DNA of 64,000 nucleotides from Mycobacterium sp. SMC-8 (GCF_025263565.1 NZ_CP079865.1:4774001-4838000), one strand, 5' to 3'. Positions 1 to 9,084 are shown, numbered from the stretch's first letter. Notes: a model not told the origin generated them from the letters alone. Translations and numbers: made by a program.

Positions 1-47
1 CCGGTGATCACGACGGTGGTGCCTGGACTGGGCTGGGCAAGGCTCAT
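1..47 (-). CDS. SDR-family oxidoreductase, N-terminal fragment (cut by window edge)
   Basis: An ATG on the minus strand at 47 opens a frame that runs off the left edge after 15 codons. The peptide reads MSLAQPSPGTTVVITG, with the last residue incomplete. The TTVVITG segment is the first beta strand leading into the TGxxxGxG nucleotide-binding loop of short-chain dehydrogenases, and the alanine/proline-rich start is common in mycobacterial SDRs. Only the start is visible, so substrate and subfamily cannot be given. It is divergent from the hydrolase at 89, with 41 bases between the two start codons. This is an inference from very few residues. Confidence 0.5.
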   Translation of the reverse strand, partial: MSLAQPSPGTTVVIT

Positions 48-88
48 GGGCGGCGATAGTACCCAGGCCGCCGTATACGCTGAGCGCG

Positions 89-871
89 ATGCTGGAGGTA
101 ATCGACAAGGGATCGGTCAGCGAATCTCACCCGGTCCCACTGCTGTTCGTCCACGGGGCCTGGCACGCGGCGTGGTGCTGGGACGAGCACTTCCTGGACT
201 TCTTCGCCGGACGGGGCTACCGGGCGCTCGCGGTGAGCCTGCGCGGGCACGGCGGCAGCGGCACCGACAAGAAGCTCAAGGATCTGACCTTCGAGGATTT
301 CATCGCCGACATCACCGCCGCCGCGGACACGTTGCCGACGCGTCCGGTCATCGTCGGACATTCGATGGGCGGGGTGCTGGTCCAGAAATACCTGGAGAGC
401 CGCGACGCGCCGGCCGCGGTGTTGATGGCGTCCATGCCCCCGACAGGTTCGCTGCGGTCCGGGCTGCGGTGGATCAAAAGTCACCCGTGGCATTTCGCCA
501 AGCTGACGGTGACCGGAAGATCACTGCCCTATGTCAGCACACCCGCGCTGGCCAGAGAGCGGTTCTTCTCCCCGAACACGCCGGAATCCGTCGTGTGCCA
601 CTACGCGGGACGCCTGCAGGAGGAGAGCGCCCGGATGGGGCTCGACGGTCTGGTGAAGCGGCCACGTCCGGACCGGGTGCACGCCCCGGTGCTCGTTCTC
701 GGCGCCGCCGAGGACGGCGCGGTGACCCGGGACGAAGTGCGGGCGACCGCCGCGGCGTACGGTACCGACGCGCACTTCTTCCCGGCGATGGGGCACAACA
801 TGATGCTCGAGGCCGGGTGGAGGGATGTCGCCGGCCGCATCGACACCTGGCTGCGCGACCGCGGACTGTAG
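89..871 (+). CDS. alpha/beta hydrolase
   Basis: This 260-residue alpha/beta-hydrolase fold enzyme has no signal peptide or membrane segment, so it is probably cytosolic. The oxyanion-hole HG is at residues 22-23 (VHGAW). The nucleophile elbow is GHSMGG with Ser92. The likely acid and base are Asp209 (GAAEDG) and His236 (MGHNMM), which completes the triad. About 100 residues between the elbow and the acid form a cap-like region. Esters, lactones or epoxides would fit the fold, but the substrate cannot be read from sequence. The gene stands alone, divergent from the partial SDR gene, and is followed by a long gene-free stretch. ATG at 89 keeps the complete first strand. Confidence 0.88.
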   Translation: MLEVIDKGSVSESHPVPLLFVHGAWHAAWCWDEHFLDFFAGRGYRALAVSLRGHGGSGTDKKLKDLTFEDFIADITAAADTLPTRPVIVGHSMGGVLVQKYLESRDAPAAVLMASMPPTGSLRSGLRWIKSHPWHFAKLTVTGRSLPYVSTPALARERFFSPNTPESVVCHYAGRLQEESARMGLDGLVKRPRPDRVHAPVLVLGAAEDGAVTRDEVRATAAAYGTDAHFFPAMGHNMMLEAGWRDVAGRIDTWLRDRGL

Positions 872-1744
872 ACACCGGCTTTGCCGCCCGCCTGCCCCGC
901 GATTGCCACACCCATAATGACGCCGGCGTCAGCAAACGGCCCGGCGGACCCTCGCCCGCTGTGGGCCGCGGCGTCCGGCCACGGCGCGCAGCGTGCATCG
1001 ACCGTCCCGACGTCCGGCGCCGGGGACCCTCGACGGGGTGGCCGCGCGGGCTGCGGCATATCGGTGGGGCCCGCCGCCGGACACTCCGTAGAGCATGCTC
1101 CTGGCGGTCGCCGCGCTGTGGGGAAGCGGCCATTCCGGGGCGCGAACCCCCGCCACCCTCCGATGTGTGATCAAAAATGTTGCCGGACAACCTATTTGCG
1201 GGCGTCCCGAGCGGGCGGGGCGGCAGAGCCGGTGCGGCCCCCAGACGCGCGGCGCACCGGCTCCGACCGCGGCGCGACACGCCGGTCCACGCTCCGCGAG
1301 CCGGCCGGAGAAGCGCGTCGCGGTGTTCAGCAAGCCTGCCCGCAGCCCTGCAATACGGCCTCTGCGACGTCGGTCCAGGGGGCGTTTCCGCATGAAGAAC
1401 ATGGTGCCGCCAGGCCGCCTCGCCGCCGGCACAAACGCCGCGAATCTGGCTGCCGGCCGCGCAACCGCGGCAGCGCTGGAGGAGGGTTTGCTGATCCGTC
1501 TACCAAATCGAGACCTTTGGGGTATTCTCCCTTCGTCAGGGATCGTGCCTACCGTGCAGCTTTGACAGATCGACGCCCCCGGGGGCCGGTCACACGCGAC
1601 GTGCGTCGCCGTTGATTGCCCAGGTGGCGCCGTTTTGTGAGGGCACCGGGGGCGTATTGGTCGGCGCGCGTCCCCGCACGATGCCAACTGCGTGATCCCG
1701 CCCTTTCCGGGCGGGATCATCTGCACCTCAGGAAAGGGACGTTA
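872..1744. other. gene-free stretch upstream of the first PE-PPE hydrolase
   Basis: About 870 bases hold no frame I would call a gene. Open frames exist on both strands, but their products are Arg/Pro/Gly-rich and unlike any family. AT-richer patches lie near 1165-1195 and 1505-1560. The second contains TANNNT-type hexamers (TATTCT near 1521, TACCGT near 1550) that could be promoters for the gene at 1745, which would leave a 5' leader of roughly 190-220 bases. A perfect hairpin lies at 1693-1719. A degraded gene cannot be excluded without a similarity search. Confidence 0.5.
1693..1719 (+). promoter_or_regulatory. perfect 11-bp hairpin in the leader of the PE-PPE gene at 1745
   Basis: TGATCCCGCCC at 1693-1703 pairs perfectly with GGGCGGGATCA at 1709-1719 across a 5-base loop (TTTCC). 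It ends 25 bases before the GTG start and about 10 bases before the AGGAAAGG ribosome binding site. There is no T tract behind it. It could be an RNA structure controlling translation or stability, a terminator of upstream transcription, or a DNA operator; the sequence does not decide. Confidence 0.55.
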
Positions 1745-4048
1745 GTGAATCGAGCGACGAAGACGGCGCTGACGGCGGCTCTGCCGTTCATGATGCTGCC
1801 GCTCACCGTTGCCGGACCGCTGCCCACGGCCGCCGCTGCGGCCGTCGAGCTGCCCCCCGGTCCGGCCACCGTCCTGCACACCGGTCCGACCCCGTGGTCC
1901 ACACCGACCAACTTCGGCGGGATCATCTGCGAGCTGGAGCGCGAGTGCCGCGAGGTGTACTACCAGTACGTGATGCCGCTCGGGACGTTCGAGCCGGGGC
2001 TGGCCGAGAACGTCAAGACGATGAACTTCGCGCTGAACAACACCGAGGGCAACAAGGTCGCCTACGGGTTCAGCGGCGGCGCACGTGTGGTCTCCAAGTG
2101 GCTGGAGGACAACGCCGACTCCACCGCGATCTCGCCCGAGGAACTGTCGGTCCTGCTCGTCGGCAACGGCGGGCGAAAGTACGGCGGCATCAACGGCTGG
2201 TTCTACCGCGACTCGCTGATGACCCCCACCGACACCCCGTTCTCGGTGACCGACGTGGCGCGGGAGTACGACCCGATCGCCGACTTCCCGGACAACCCGT
2301 TCAACCTGCTCGCGCTGGCCAACGCCATCTCGGCGTTCGGCAACGTGCACATGAAGTACTCCGAGGCCGACCTCAACGCGCCGGGCAACTATGTCTGGAC
2401 CGAGGGCAACACCACCTACGTCTTCATCCCCACCGCCCAACTGCCGCTGCTGGCGGGGCTGCGCACCTGGGGGATGGGCGCGCTGGCCGACCAGCTGGAA
2501 GCACCGCTGCGGGCGATCATCGACAAGGCCTACAAGCGGGACTACCTGGCGGACGCCGAGGTCATCGGCGAGTCGGACGACGAGGACGACGCCAACCCGG
2601 TGCAGCCGGTCGCCGCGGCGATCCCGACCGGCCCGGGCGAGGCCTGCTCGGGCTACAACACCGACGGCTGTGACATCGAGAAGGATCAGTCGTACACCCC
2701 GATCACCGCGCCGAATCTGGAGAACGCGGCGTGGCAGAACGTGCTGCCGAACCTGTTCAACGCGCTGATCAGCGTGCCGCGGGCCTACCTCGACGGGCTC
2801 AACGACCTGTCGCACGCACTCGAGGTGACCGGCAGCTGGTGGGTCTACACGCCCACCAACGTGCTCGGCTACGACCCGGCCGACCCGCCGAAGATCACCG
2901 CGGTCACCAACCTGCTGATCCCGTTCAAGCCGCTGTCGAACGCGCTCGGCGAGCACGTGTCGTGGTGGGCCAAGGCCAACCTGCCGATGGACGCCGGCTG
3001 CACCGGCACCGCGCCGCCCACCTGCAAAGACGCGAACTCCATCCTGAGCAAGATGTTCCTGGCCCCGATCTGGGACCTGGTCAACGGTTACAAGTTCCCC
3101 GAGCTGAACAATCCCGTCAGCGAGGAAGAGGGCGCTGCGGGCGAGGAGATCCCGGGCCAGACGGGCGCCCCGGTGCCGTGGTCCGGCGAGGCCGTCCAGC
3201 TCAACCCGTGGGATCCGGTGTACAACACGCTGAACTACCTGTTCGCGCCGCCGGAGCAGAACCGTCCCGAGCCGATCACGTTCACCGAGGTGGTGGAATC
3301 GGTGGTCCGCTTCGGCAAGGCGCTGTGGCTGGACTTCAACCCGTTCGTACCGGGCAGCTTCCTGTGGAAGGGCTACCCGTACACGCTGGTGACCCCGTTC
3401 ATCAAGCCGTTCGTCAAGCTGCTGTGCCCGTCGTGCGACCCGGAGAACCCCGGGGACCCGACGCCGTTCAGCGATGCGCCGGAGAACGGCGAGGAGCAGG
3501 ACGCCCCGAGCGCCGAGGGCGCCGAGGACACCGCGCTGCTGGCCTCCTCCACCAAGACCGCCGACGAGGGCACCGCCTCGGAGGAGGGCACCGAGCAGGA
3601 CAGCGTGGTGAACACCGCGGTCAACGACCTGCTCCAGAAGTTCAAGCTCGCCCCGCAGGAGGAGGAAGCGGCCCCGGTCGACGAGAAGTCCGGCGACGAG
3701 GCCGGCCAGGAGCAGCCCGCCGACGAGGTCACCGACGAGACGCCGGCGGCCGAGGACGAGGGCAAGACCGAGACCGGAACCCCGGCCGAGACCAAGCCCG
3801 ACACCGGGGTTGACGAGGGTAAGGACGAGGCGGGCGATCCCACCGAGACCGAGTCCGACGCCGAATCCGATGCCGCGGACGAGGACCAGGACAAGGGCGC
3901 GGTGTCCGAGGACTCCGAGAAGCCGTCGACCGGCGGTAAGCACCGCAAGACCGACACTGCCGACTCCTCGAACGAGTCCACGTCGGGCGCCGACTCGAAC
4001 AAGGAGAGCGCCGGCGCGAGCAGCGGCGGCTCTGATTCAGGCGAATAG
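1745..4048 (+). CDS. exported PE-PPE-domain serine hydrolase with acidic tail
   Basis: The product has 767 residues. The start is GTG at 1745: AGGAAAGG lies about 7 bases upstream, and the first 30 residues form a signal peptide (NRATKTALTAALPF, then an Ala-rich end). Residues about 40-270 match the PE-PPE domain (PF08237), an alpha/beta serine-hydrolase fold, with nucleophile elbow GFSGG (Ser110), a conserved AREYDPIADFP segment and His202 as candidate base. Residues about 300-575 form a second Trp/Pro-rich region with Cys pairs that I do not recognise; it is absent from the three paralogues in this window. Residues about 578-767 are an Asp/Glu/Ser/Thr-rich tail ending SGGSDSGE. There is no PE or PPE module. 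It lies 34 bases ahead of a Baeyer-Villiger monooxygenase on the same strand. An esterase or lipase at the cell surface is likely; the substrate is unknown. Confidence 0.82.
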   Translation: MNRATKTALTAALPFMMLPLTVAGPLPTAAAAAVELPPGPATVLHTGPTPWSTPTNFGGIICELERECREVYYQYVMPLGTFEPGLAENVKTMNFALNNTEGNKVAYGFSGGARVVSKWLEDNADSTAISPEELSVLLVGNGGRKYGGINGWFYRDSLMTPTDTPFSVTDVAREYDPIADFPDNPFNLLALANAISAFGNVHMKYSEADLNAPGNYVWTEGNTTYVFIPTAQLPLLAGLRTWGMGALADQLEAPLRAIIDKAYKRDYLADAEVIGESDDEDDANPVQPVAAAIPTGPGEACSGYNTDGCDIEKDQSYTPITAPNLENAAWQNVLPNLFNALISVPRAYLDGLNDLSHALEVTGSWWVYTPTNVLGYDPADPPKITAVTNLLIPFKPLSNALGEHVSWWAKANLPMDAGCTGTAPPTCKDANSILSKMFLAPIWDLVNGYKFPELNNPVSEEEGAAGEEIPGQTGAPVPWSGEAVQLNPWDPVYNTLNYLFAPPEQNRPEPITFTEVVESVVRFGKALWLDFNPFVPGSFLWKGYPYTLVTPFIKPFVKLLCPSCDPENPGDPTPFSDAPENGEEQDAPSAEGAEDTALLASSTKTADEGTASEEGTEQDSVVNTAVNDLLQKFKLAPQEEEAAPVDEKSGDEAGQEQPADEVTDETPAAEDEGKTETGTPAETKPDTGVDEGKDEAGDPTETESDAESDAADEDQDKGAVSEDSEKPSTGGKHRKTDTADSSNESTSGADSNKESAGASSGGSDSGE

Positions 4049-4082
4049 GAAAGCCTGAAGCGTTGAACGTAGTATCGCCGGA

Positions 4083-5567
4083 GTGAGCACGGAGCAGTTT
4101 GACGCCGTCATCGTCGGGGCAGGATTCGGCGGGATGGGTGCGGCGATCCAGCTGAACCAGCTGGGTTACCGCAACATCGCGATCCTCGACCGCGAGGACG
4201 ACTTGGGTGGGACGTGGCACGTCAACCGTTATCCAGGCCTGACGGTTGACGTCCCGTCCACCACCTATTCGTACTGGTTCGAACCGAACCCGTACTGGTC
4301 GCGGCTGTATGCGCCGGGCTCGGAACTCAAGACCTACGCCGAGCACGTCGCCGACAAGTACGACCTGCGCCGGTACATGCGGTTCAACACCGTCGTCGAC
4401 GGCGCCCGCTGGGACGACGAGGCCCAGGAATGGGTGGTGTCGTTGACCGGCGGTCAGACCCTGCGGTCGCAGTTCCTGGTGCTGGCGACCGGTTATCTGT
4501 GTCAGCCGAAGAAGCCGGACATCCCCGGCATCGACACGTTCGCCGGGACGGTGCTGCACGCCCAGGAATGGGACGACGACTATTCGCTGCGGGGCAAGCG
4601 GGCCGCGATCATCGGCACCGGCTCGACCGGCGTGCAGCTCATCCCGAAGCTGGCCGAGGATGTCGCCGACCTGACGGTGTACCAGCGCACACCGATCTGG
4701 GTGATGCCGAAGTTCGACCTGTCGTTCGGTCCCCGGACACAGCGGATCTTCGCGAAGTTCCCTGCGACGCAACGTTTTGTGCGGCTCTCCAGCGACATGT
4801 TCATGGACATCATGACCACGCTGGCGATGTGGAAGTTCCGTCAGCTGCGACCGATCAACACCGCGGCCGCCAAGATCGGGGCGCTGCACCGGTTCCTGGC
4901 CATCCGCGACAAGGATTTGCGACGCAAGCTGACACCGGATTACGACTTCGGGTGCAAGCGACCCACGCTGTCGAACGTCTATTACCGCACGTTCACCAAA
5001 CCCCATGTGCACCTGGAGACCGGCGGCATCGACCACATCGAACCGGACGGCATCGTCGGCAGGGACGGCACCAAGCGCGTCATCGACACGTTGGTGCTGG
5101 CCACCGGGTTCGATGTGTGGGAGTCGAACCTGCCCGCCATCGAGGTGATCGGCCGGGACGGCCGTGATCTGGGGAAGTGGTGGCGCGAGAACAGGTTCCA
5201 GGCCTACGAGGGTATGACGGTGCCGCAGTTCCCGAACTTGGTGACCCAGGCCAGCCCGTACGCGTGGGTGGGCATGTCCTGGTTCGACACCGTCGAGTAC
5301 CAGATGCGCCACATGAAGCGGCTCTTCGGCGAGCTGCAGCGCCGGGGTGGCCGCACCTTCGAGGTCACCGAGGAGGCCAACGCCCGTTTCCTCGAGCGCA
5401 TGCTGACTCTGCTCGACGATTCGGTGTTCCGGCTCGGCGACTGCACGAACTCGCGGTCCTACTGGTTCAACAGCTCCGGCGAGGCGCCGCTGTTCCGGCC
5501 GACGTCCATCCGTCAGGCGGTCAAGGAGCAGGAGAGATTCCCGCTCAGCGACTACGCGATAGCCTGA
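4083..5567 (+). CDS. Baeyer-Villiger flavin monooxygenase
   Basis: This FAD/NADPH-dependent Baeyer-Villiger monooxygenase of 494 residues inserts oxygen next to a ketone to give an ester or lactone. It shows the FAD-binding GAGFGG at 12-17, the family fingerprint FxGxxxHxxxW as FAGTVLHAQEWD (153-164), and a second Rossmann motif GTGSTG (178-183) for NADPH. It has no signal peptide, so it is cytosolic. GTG at 4083 is the start, 34 bases after the PE-PPE hydrolase and 36 bases before the P450, so the three probably form one transcript. It is closely similar along its whole length to the BVMO at 10005-11489. The substrate cannot be predicted. Confidence 0.9.
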   Translation: MSTEQFDAVIVGAGFGGMGAAIQLNQLGYRNIAILDREDDLGGTWHVNRYPGLTVDVPSTTYSYWFEPNPYWSRLYAPGSELKTYAEHVADKYDLRRYMRFNTVVDGARWDDEAQEWVVSLTGGQTLRSQFLVLATGYLCQPKKPDIPGIDTFAGTVLHAQEWDDDYSLRGKRAAIIGTGSTGVQLIPKLAEDVADLTVYQRTPIWVMPKFDLSFGPRTQRIFAKFPATQRFVRLSSDMFMDIMTTLAMWKFRQLRPINTAAAKIGALHRFLAIRDKDLRRKLTPDYDFGCKRPTLSNVYYRTFTKPHVHLETGGIDHIEPDGIVGRDGTKRVIDTLVLATGFDVWESNLPAIEVIGRDGRDLGKWWRENRFQAYEGMTVPQFPNLVTQASPYAWVGMSWFDTVEYQMRHMKRLFGELQRRGGRTFEVTEEANARFLERMLTLLDDSVFRLGDCTNSRSYWFNSSGEAPLFRPTSIRQAVKEQERFPLSDYAIA

Positions 5568-5603
5568 TAGTTCACTAGCTCACCAGAGGTAAGGGGTGAC
5601 GGA

Positions 5604-6968
5604 ATGGCGACGGCCACCACCGATCCAGTGCGGCTCCCGCCGGGTCCGCGGATTCCCAAGCTGATCCAGGGCGCGGCCGTGCTGACCCAGCGCTACGGTG
5701 CGATCGCGGCGCTGGGCCGCAAGTACGGCCCGACCTTCACGCTGAACATCCCGGTCTTCGGCGAGACGGTGGTCATCAGCGACCCGGTGCTGGTCAAGGA
5801 CCTGTTCAGCACCCACCGCGACCTGGTGGGCCGGCCGCAGAACAACCTGGGCGGCGACGTGCTGGGGCCCGGTTCGATCTTCAACCTCGAAGGCGATGAG
5901 CTGCAGGCGCGGCGCAAACTGCTGCTCCCGCCGTTCAACGGCAAGAGCATGCGCGGCTACGCGAGCATCACCGAGGAAGAGGCCGTCCGCGAGATCCGGA
6001 CGTGGCCCGAGGGCGTGGAGTTCGAGACGCTCGAGCCGATGATGCGCATCACGCTCAACACCATTCTGCGCGCCGTGTTCGGCGCGGAGGGCGAGCAGCT
6101 CGACGAACTGCGCGTGCTGATGCCCAAGGCCGTCGAGTTCGGTTCCAAGATCGCGCTGATGCCGTCCATCGTGCGGCGCGACTTCGGTCCGTGGAGCCCC
6201 GGCGGCAAGTTCGCCGGTTACCGCAAGCGAATGGACGAGCTGCTGAACTCGCTGCTCGACGACGCGCGTGCCGACCCGAACTTCACCGAGCGCAACGACG
6301 TGCTGTCGCTGCTGCTGCAGGCCCGCTACGACGACGGCTCACCGATGCCGGACTCCTACATTCTCGACGAGCTGCTCACCATGCTGGTCGCCGGGCACGA
6401 GACCACCTCCACGCAACTGGCCTGGACCATCGAGCGGATCCGCCGCCACCCGGAGCTGCTGGCGCGGCTTACCGAGGAGGTGGACGCCGGCGGCAACGAG
6501 CTGTTGCTCGCGACGATCGCCGAATCCCAGCGCACCCGTCCCGTGCTGACGGCCGCGCTGCGCCGGGCTCGGACGCGGATCCAGTTGGGGGAGTGGGTGA
6601 TCCCCGAAGGGGACACGATTCTGGCGAGTACCCAGCTGGCGATGGCTGCCGAGTCGAGCTTCCCCGATGCCGAGAAGTTCGACCCCGACCGGTTTCTCGG
6701 AAAGGCGCCGAACCCGTTCGCGTGGATCCCGTTCGGCGGCGGCATGATGCGCTGCATCGGGGCGTCCTTCGCGACCATGGAGATGGAAGTGACGCTGCGC
6801 GCGATGCTGCGTGAGTTCACAATCGAGCCGACCACCGAACCCGACGAGAAGCCGCACAGCCGCGGTGTCACCGTCACACCGGCGCGCAACGGCCGCGTGG
6901 TCGTGCACCGTCGCAAGAACTCCGCGCCCCGCAACGCGGACTCCGTGTCGGTCGCCGAGAGCAGCTAG
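5604..6968 (+). CDS. cytochrome P450
   Basis: This bacterial cytochrome P450 has 454 residues. The I-helix oxygen-activation motif is AGHETT at 263-268, the K-helix ExxR is ESQR at 307-310, and the haem-ligand loop is FGGGMMRCIG with Cys384 as the iron ligand. The N-terminus has the Pro-rich LPPGPRIPK element and no membrane anchor. The FGGG-RCIG signature resembles mycobacterial CYP135-CYP138, but I would not assign a family. The ATG at 5604 follows an AGGTAAGGGG ribosome binding site. It follows the BVMO closely on the same strand, and its stop overlaps that of the convergent methyltransferase by 4 bases. No ferredoxin gene is nearby. Confidence 0.92.
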   Translation: MATATTDPVRLPPGPRIPKLIQGAAVLTQRYGAIAALGRKYGPTFTLNIPVFGETVVISDPVLVKDLFSTHRDLVGRPQNNLGGDVLGPGSIFNLEGDELQARRKLLLPPFNGKSMRGYASITEEEAVREIRTWPEGVEFETLEPMMRITLNTILRAVFGAEGEQLDELRVLMPKAVEFGSKIALMPSIVRRDFGPWSPGGKFAGYRKRMDELLNSLLDDARADPNFTERNDVLSLLLQARYDDGSPMPDSYILDELLTMLVAGHETTSTQLAWTIERIRRHPELLARLTEEVDAGGNELLLATIAESQRTRPVLTAALRRARTRIQLGEWVIPEGDTILASTQLAMAAESSFPDAEKFDPDRFLGKAPNPFAWIPFGGGMMRCIGASFATMEMEVTLRAMLREFTIEPTTEPDEKPHSRGVTVTPARNGRVVVHRRKNSAPRNADSVSVAESS

Positions 6969-7804
6969 AAGCGATACTGCAGGATCCGCGCCTTGCGCGC
7001 GATCGCCGGCACCCGGTGCGACAGCCGGCCCGCCAGCCGCAGGCCACCCGGAAACAGCGCCGCCTCGGGCCGCTGCATGACGCTGGCTTCCTCCAGCAGG
7101 GCGAGGTCGGGGTTCCAGCTCTCGGGCCGCCGAGCGTCCTTGAAGCCCGCGAAATTCCACTGGTCGTGCGGTGAGTTCGTCTTGCGTGCGGTGGCCACCC
7201 TGCCGACCAGCCGGTTGAGCCTGCTGACCGGCCCGTAGTCGTTGAAAGCGATGACGCCGGAAGCGAAATGGCCGGTGACGCGGCGCAGTATCGCGATGAC
7301 GTCCGACTCGTCGAGGAACGCGACCAGACCGTCGGCGAACACCATCGTCGGCCGGTCGGCGGGAATCGCGTCGGTCCAGCCCGGTTCGAGCAGGGACGCC
7401 GGCACCGGATGGTCGTGAGTGGGAAGCAGTGCCTGACGGGTGGCGATCACGGCGGGCAGGTCGACGCTGTACCAGTCCACGCCGGACGGGGGATCGATGC
7501 GCAGCACGGCGCTGTTGAATCCGGCGCCCAGGTCGACGACGACGGCGTCGGGATGTTCGGCGATGAAGCCGCGGATGCGCTCGTCGAGCATCTTGGCTCG
7601 CAACGCCACCAACGGCACCACACTCGGTGTGGCGGCCAGCGTGGTGAAGTCATAGTCGATCTGAGCCACGGTGGCCGCGGCCCGGTGGTCACCGAGGATT
7701 GGATGGACGGCTCTGCTGTCGGTTGCCCGGCAGTACTCGGTGAGCAACGCGGTCTGTTCGATCGAGGTGAGCCCGCTGACATCCATACCGCCAGCCAAGC
7801 ACAT
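6965..7804 (-). CDS. class I SAM-dependent methyltransferase (TcmP/LCMT-like)
   Basis: The open frame codes 279 residues. Motif I for S-adenosylmethionine binding is VVDLGAGFNS. The preceding conserved stretch (Leu/Arg-rich helix, then RGFIAEHPDAV) and the later acidic VDWYSVDLP strand are typical of the leucine-carboxyl-methyltransferase/TcmP group, which methylates hydroxyl or carboxyl groups. The start is uncertain: GTG/ATG-type codons at 7804 and ATG at 7786 both lack a good ribosome binding site. It is convergent with the P450 (4-base stop overlap) and lies just downstream of the PE-PPE hydrolase on the same strand (26 bases). A role in modifying an oxidation product is a guess from context. 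Confidence 0.78.
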   Translation of the reverse strand: MCLAGGMDVSGLTSIEQTALLTEYCRATDSRAVHPILGDHRAAATVAQIDYDFTTLAATPSVVPLVALRAKMLDERIRGFIAEHPDAVVVDLGAGFNSAVLRIDPPSGVDWYSVDLPAVIATRQALLPTHDHPVPASLLEPGWTDAIPADRPTMVFADGLVAFLDESDVIAILRRVTGHFASGVIAFNDYGPVSRLNRLVGRVATARKTNSPHDQWNFAGFKDARRPESWNPDLALLEEASVMQRPEAALFPGGLRLAGRLSHRVPAIARKARILQYRF

Positions 7805-7830
7805 CCACCGGGACGGCAGGCAATCGGTGA

Positions 7831-9084
7831 CTACTCGCTGCCGCCCGAGTCCTCACCGCCGGACTTCTGCCCGTCCGAATCCTTGTCGTCCGCCGTCGCC
7901 GCCGAGGAGTCGTCCGTCTCGGGGGCGGCGTCGTCGTTTTCGGTTTCGGCGATTTCAGTTTCGGCGATTTCGGTGTCGTCGGCCTCGGTGTCGTCGATCT
8001 CTTCGTCCTCCACCGCCGGTTCATCGTCGCCCAGGTCGTCCGACCGACCGAGGTCGTCCCGGTCCTCGTCGGTCGACACGAACTGCGCCGTCGGTGCGGT
8101 GCGGGCCGCATCGACCGTGTCGGCGCCGCCCTCGGGGGCCGGTTCCGCCGGCGGCTCTTCAGGGCCGGGCTCGGCCGGCGGATCCTCTGGTTCAGGTTCA
8201 GGTTCAGGTTCTGGCTCGGGTTCGGTGGGCATTCCCGGCTGCGCAGGCAGATAGGACCGGTCGTAGGCGGACTCGACGATCTCCTTGAGCGGACCGTTGA
8301 GCGCGTCGGCCAGCTTGATCAAACCGATCCAGCGCAGCGGCTCGAGCAAGGGAAGATTCTCGGTCGGGATGAAGACGTATGTCGTCCTGCCTTCGCGCCA
8401 AACGTAATTCGCCGGGTCGTAGAGGTCGACCTCCTCGTAGTTAGGGTGAACGAACGTAAAGCCGGCGAACGCGTTGGCCAATGCGAGCAAGTTCAGCTTG
8501 TCCGGGAAATCGGCCGCCAGATCGTACTGGCGCGCGACGTCGAGCACCTCGTACTCGCTGTCGGGGACCACCTGGCCCCAGTCGACGTGCGCACCACCGT
8601 GTTTGCGGCCGGGATTGCCGATCAGCACGAAGCTGAGATTCTCCGGGCTCGGCGCGCCCTCGGTGCCGCCATACTCAGCGATCCAGTTCGCCGCCACGCG
8701 GGCGCCCTGGCTGTATCCGAAGACGATCTGGCGCGATTGCCCGGGATCCGGCATCGGCTGGCGCAGCGCGGTGTCGAGTCGATCCACCCCCTGTGACCGG
8801 AGCAGGTACGGGTACGGCACCGGCGAACAGGAGCGCTGCGCGGCGCAGACCTCGCCGTGCAGGTCATCGTCATTGCCTCCGGGCAACAGGCTCAGCGTCA
8901 GCACCCGCGCCTGCTCGGGCAGGTAGGAGAACTCAGCCGCGGCCTGCGGAGCCGACCCGACGGCGTGGAGTACCACAACAGGTGCCGCCGCGGCGGCGGC
9001 CGCCGCGAGCCATCTGGCCCGACGCCGCCCCCCGCGGTCCCCGTCGCCTCCGCAAGCCGTTCCGTTCCCTCCACTTGTCGTCAT
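7831..9084 (-). CDS. exported PE-PPE-domain serine hydrolase with acidic tail
   Basis: The product has 417 residues. ATG at 9084 is chosen over an upstream GTG because GGGGGGAG lies 6-7 bases ahead. A long, Arg-containing N-region precedes an Ala-rich hydrophobic core (about 26-45), consistent with a Sec signal or anchor. The PE-PPE domain spans about 52-275 with elbow GYSQG (Ser125), Asp188 in ARQYDLAADFP, and His213. From about 278 the chain is Glu/Pro then Asp/Glu/Thr-rich, including six EP pairs and an EIAETEIAETE repeat, ending GGEDSGGSE. It is the second of four related hydrolases here. A cutinase lies upstream on the same strand. Confidence 0.82.
   Translation of the reverse strand: MTTSGGNGTACGGDGDRGGRRRARWLAAAAAAAAPVVVLHAVGSAPQAAAEFSYLPEQARVLTLSLLPGGNDDDLHGEVCAAQRSCSPVPYPYLLRSQGVDRLDTALRQPMPDPGQSRQIVFGYSQGARVAANWIAEYGGTEGAPSPENLSFVLIGNPGRKHGGAHVDWGQVVPDSEYEVLDVARQYDLAADFPDKLNLLALANAFAGFTFVHPNYEEVDLYDPANYVWREGRTTYVFIPTENLPLLEPLRWIGLIKLADALNGPLKEIVESAYDRSYLPAQPGMPTEPEPEPEPEPEPEDPPAEPGPEEPPAEPAPEGGADTVDAARTAPTAQFVSTDEDRDDLGRSDDLGDDEPAVEDEEIDDTEADDTEIAETEIAETENDDAAPETDDSSAATADDKDSDGQKSGGEDSGGSE
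8189..8224. repeat. six tandem hexamers (GGTTCA-type) inside the PE-PPE gene
   Basis: Six successive 6-base units (three GGTTCA, then GGTTCT, GGCTCG, GGTTCG on the plus strand) encode a run of Glu-Pro pairs in the minus-strand hydrolase. A 15-base duplication near 7944-7973 encodes EIAET twice. Such short in-frame repeats could change copy number by slippage and so vary the length of the linker between domain and tail. Confidence 0.75.

Noticed and set aside
1095-1565. Plus-strand frame of about 156 codons in the same gap
   Set aside because: No ribosome binding site, no domain and basic low-information composition.
929-1726. Minus-strand frame of about 265 codons in the gap before 1745
   Set aside because: The composition is Arg/Pro/Ala-rich with no recognisable domain, and the frame crosses the hairpin and ribosome binding site of the next gene. 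I prefer non-coding.
1742-3943. Long open frame on the minus strand, antisense to the first PE-PPE hydrolase
   Set aside because: It is a by-product of high GC and the Asp/Glu-rich tail codons. The product is Arg/Gly/Leu/Val-rich with no family features, while the plus strand has a clear signal peptide and domain.
8189-8224. Hexamer array considered as CRISPR or intergenic VNTR
   Set aside because: It is in frame within a coding region, has no spacers, and encodes Glu-Pro pairs.
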